From: Candidatus Zixiibacteriota bacterium
GTDB taxonomy: Bacteria > Zixibacteria > MSB-5A5 > WJJR01
Direction of reading: 5' to 3'
Assembly: GCA_014729565.1 (NCBI GenBank)
Contig: WJJR01000037.1
Location: forward strand, 1 to 7,577
DNA length: 7,577 nucleotides
In this document: positions 6,822-7,577 of the stretch, piece after piece
How the letters are laid out: every line of letters starts with the position of its first letter
Position numbering within the stretch: the stretch's first letter is position 1
Program-made: the position numbers and the translations under genes
Notes under the pieces: model-generated
Seen by the model: only the letters and a program-made list of their open reading frames with translations
What the model was told of the DNA's origin: nothing
Databases searched by the model: none

Positions 6822-6849
6822 ATTAGGAGCGGTTCGGAGAACCAGTCAA
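6822..6849 (-). promoter_or_regulatory. Candidate promoter of the propeller/barrel operon with a dyad in its spacer
   Basis: TTGACT (6844-6849) and CCTAAT (6822-6827) on the minus strand are 16 nt apart, matching a housekeeping-type promoter at five and four of six positions. The predicted start is near 6815, about 50 nt before the TTG at 6765. A perfect inverted repeat, GGTTC-TCC-GAACC (6831-6843), fills most of the spacer and could be an operator. This is inference from sequence only. Confidence 0.4.
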
Positions 6850-6862
6850 GGTTTTTCAGTTC

Positions 6863-6876
6863 CGGTCACACGACCG
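6863..6876. repeat. Perfect inverted repeat CGGTC-ACAC-GACCG
   Basis: Two 5-bp arms around a 4-nt centre lie 14 bp upstream of the candidate -35 box of the propeller operon. No T-run follows in either direction, so it is unlikely to terminate the upstream phosphatase gene. A regulator site is possible; a chance match for short GC-rich arms is also possible. Confidence 0.25.
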
Positions 6877-6971
6877 CGCTCGATCACGAAGTGGCTGAGT
6901 GGCTTCCCCTTAGGAGTGGTTGGATGTGTGAATCACGGTCATTTCGTTGGTTCTAACTGCCAGAGGGCAAG

Positions 6972-7577
6972 CTAAATCGGTCTGTGTTCGACGAGGTGAT
7001 CGGCCACGCCCCAGCGCAATCCCCGCGCCGATACCGTAACCCGATCTACATCAAAACGATTCAACACCCCAGTCCAGAGGAAAGTTCCAGCCGTAATCAC
7101 GCGAGCCCGTTTGGGATCGAAGGGAATCAGCCGTTCAATCTGCGGCTGCGAAAGACCAGCCAGACGCGTCGCTGTTCGCTCCAGCCAGGTTCGTGTTAAC
7201 TCCCGGCCGTGCAGCTTCTTGGGATCAAGCCGGCGATGACGAGTTTGGAGGGCGGCCAGAGTCACGATCGTACCGCCGATTCCGACCAGACGGTAGTCAT
7301 GCGCACGATTCCAACCGGGCAGGCCATGCAGGACCGCATCGGCCTCATCGATCAGATCGGCGTGGGTTCGCCGGCGTTTCGCCTGCCCATCACCAAACCA
7401 TGCGGCGGTCGCTTTCGACGCTCCCCATGGGACGCCGCGAAAGAGGAAGCCGGTATCTGTTTCCCTGATCGCCTCGGTCGATCCGCCACCGATATCGACA
7501 ATGATCGAGTGACCTCCGACTTTCGGCAATCCGATCAGCGCCCCGCGCGCGGACAGAACACCCTCACGCCGTGTTCC
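6972..7577 (-). CDS. Ppx/GppA family phosphatase (exopolyphosphatase-like), 5' part missing
   Basis: The frame is open from the window edge to the TAG at 6972, giving 201 residues of the C-terminal part. The phosphate-binding motif DIGGGSTE is at 28-35 of this fragment, preceded by the family's REGVLSARGALIG segment. GIGGT (99-103) and RVITAGT (about 159-165) are the second glycine-rich loop and the helix cap of the actin-like ATPase fold, and SARGLRWG near the end matches the closing S-x-x-GLR-x-G block. These enzymes release phosphate from polyphosphate or convert pppGpp to ppGpp in the cytoplasm. The protein ends about 15 residues after the GLRWG block, so it is the short form without the C-terminal HD-type domain of E. 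coli Ppx and GppA. Roughly 110 N-terminal residues should lie outside the window. The TTG at 7527-7529 is internal, not a start, because conserved sequence continues upstream of it. Substrate cannot be decided from sequence. Confidence 0.92.
   Translation of the reverse strand, partial: GTRREGVLSARGALIGLPKVGGHSIIVDIGGGSTEAIRETDTGFLFRGVPWGASKATAAWFGDGQAKRRRTHADLIDEADAVLHGLPGWNRAHDYRLVGIGGTIVTLAALQTRHRRLDPKKLHGRELTRTWLERTATRLAGLSQPQIERLIPFDPKRARVITAGTFLWTGVLNRFDVDRVTVSARGLRWGVADHLVEHRPI

Noticed and set aside
6940..6971. Possible terminator after the Ppx/GppA gene
   Set aside because: Only a 4-bp TGCC/GGCA stem is visible and no T-run follows on the minus strand, so no intrinsic terminator can be claimed.
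6406..6975. 189-codon plus-strand ORF covering the propeller N-terminus and the promoter gap
   Set aside because: It is antisense to the propeller signal and first repeats, starts within them, has no family resemblance, and runs through the promoter region only because stops are scarce.
7527..7529. TTG as start codon of the Ppx/GppA gene
   Set aside because: The reading frame stays open to the window edge and the upstream residues (REGVLSARGALIG) match conserved family sequence, so this codon is internal.

Overview
All recognisable genes in this window lie on the minus strand, so the map reads from right to left. The organism looks like a Gram-negative bacterium of the FCB type, most plausibly an uncultured candidate phylum such as Zixibacteria, Latescibacteria or KSB1. 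The evidence is two PorV/PorQ-type outer-membrane barrel proteins, a large Asp-box propeller ending in a FlgD-like/type IX-style C-terminal domain, and a DUF6754-type membrane protein. The lineage is inferred from gene content only.

Right end (6972-7577): the 3' part of a Ppx/GppA family phosphatase gene, cut by the window edge. Next comes a promoter-bearing gap (about 6766-6971) with a TTGACT/CCTAAT promoter candidate whose spacer holds a perfect 5-3-5 dyad.

Centre (2128-6765): a three-gene operon. A secreted protein of about 880 residues has seven Asp-box motifs and a C-terminal sorting-like domain. It is joined by an ATGA overlap to a first PorV/PorQ barrel (333 aa), and 52 bp later comes a second one (312 aa). 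The simplest reading is an envelope module: a propeller exported to the outer membrane or cell surface, with two barrels as partners for its C-terminal domain. No core type IX secretion gene is in the window.

Gap 1817-2127: most of it is one degenerate palindromic repeat of about 215 bp with terminal inverted repeats and a GC-rich hairpin. It ends 5 nt from the stop codon of the second barrel gene. Left of it is a promoter-like region carrying two CATCCCGG direct repeats exactly 31 bp apart.

Left end (1-1816): three tightly packed genes (gaps of 1 and 3 nt). They encode a DUF6754-type membrane protein, a six-helix membrane protein, and a single-helix membrane-anchored protein cut by the window edge. 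They probably form one membrane complex of unknown function. This trio and the propeller/barrel cassette are the least understood parts. No tRNA, rRNA, CRISPR array, transposase gene or phage gene was seen.
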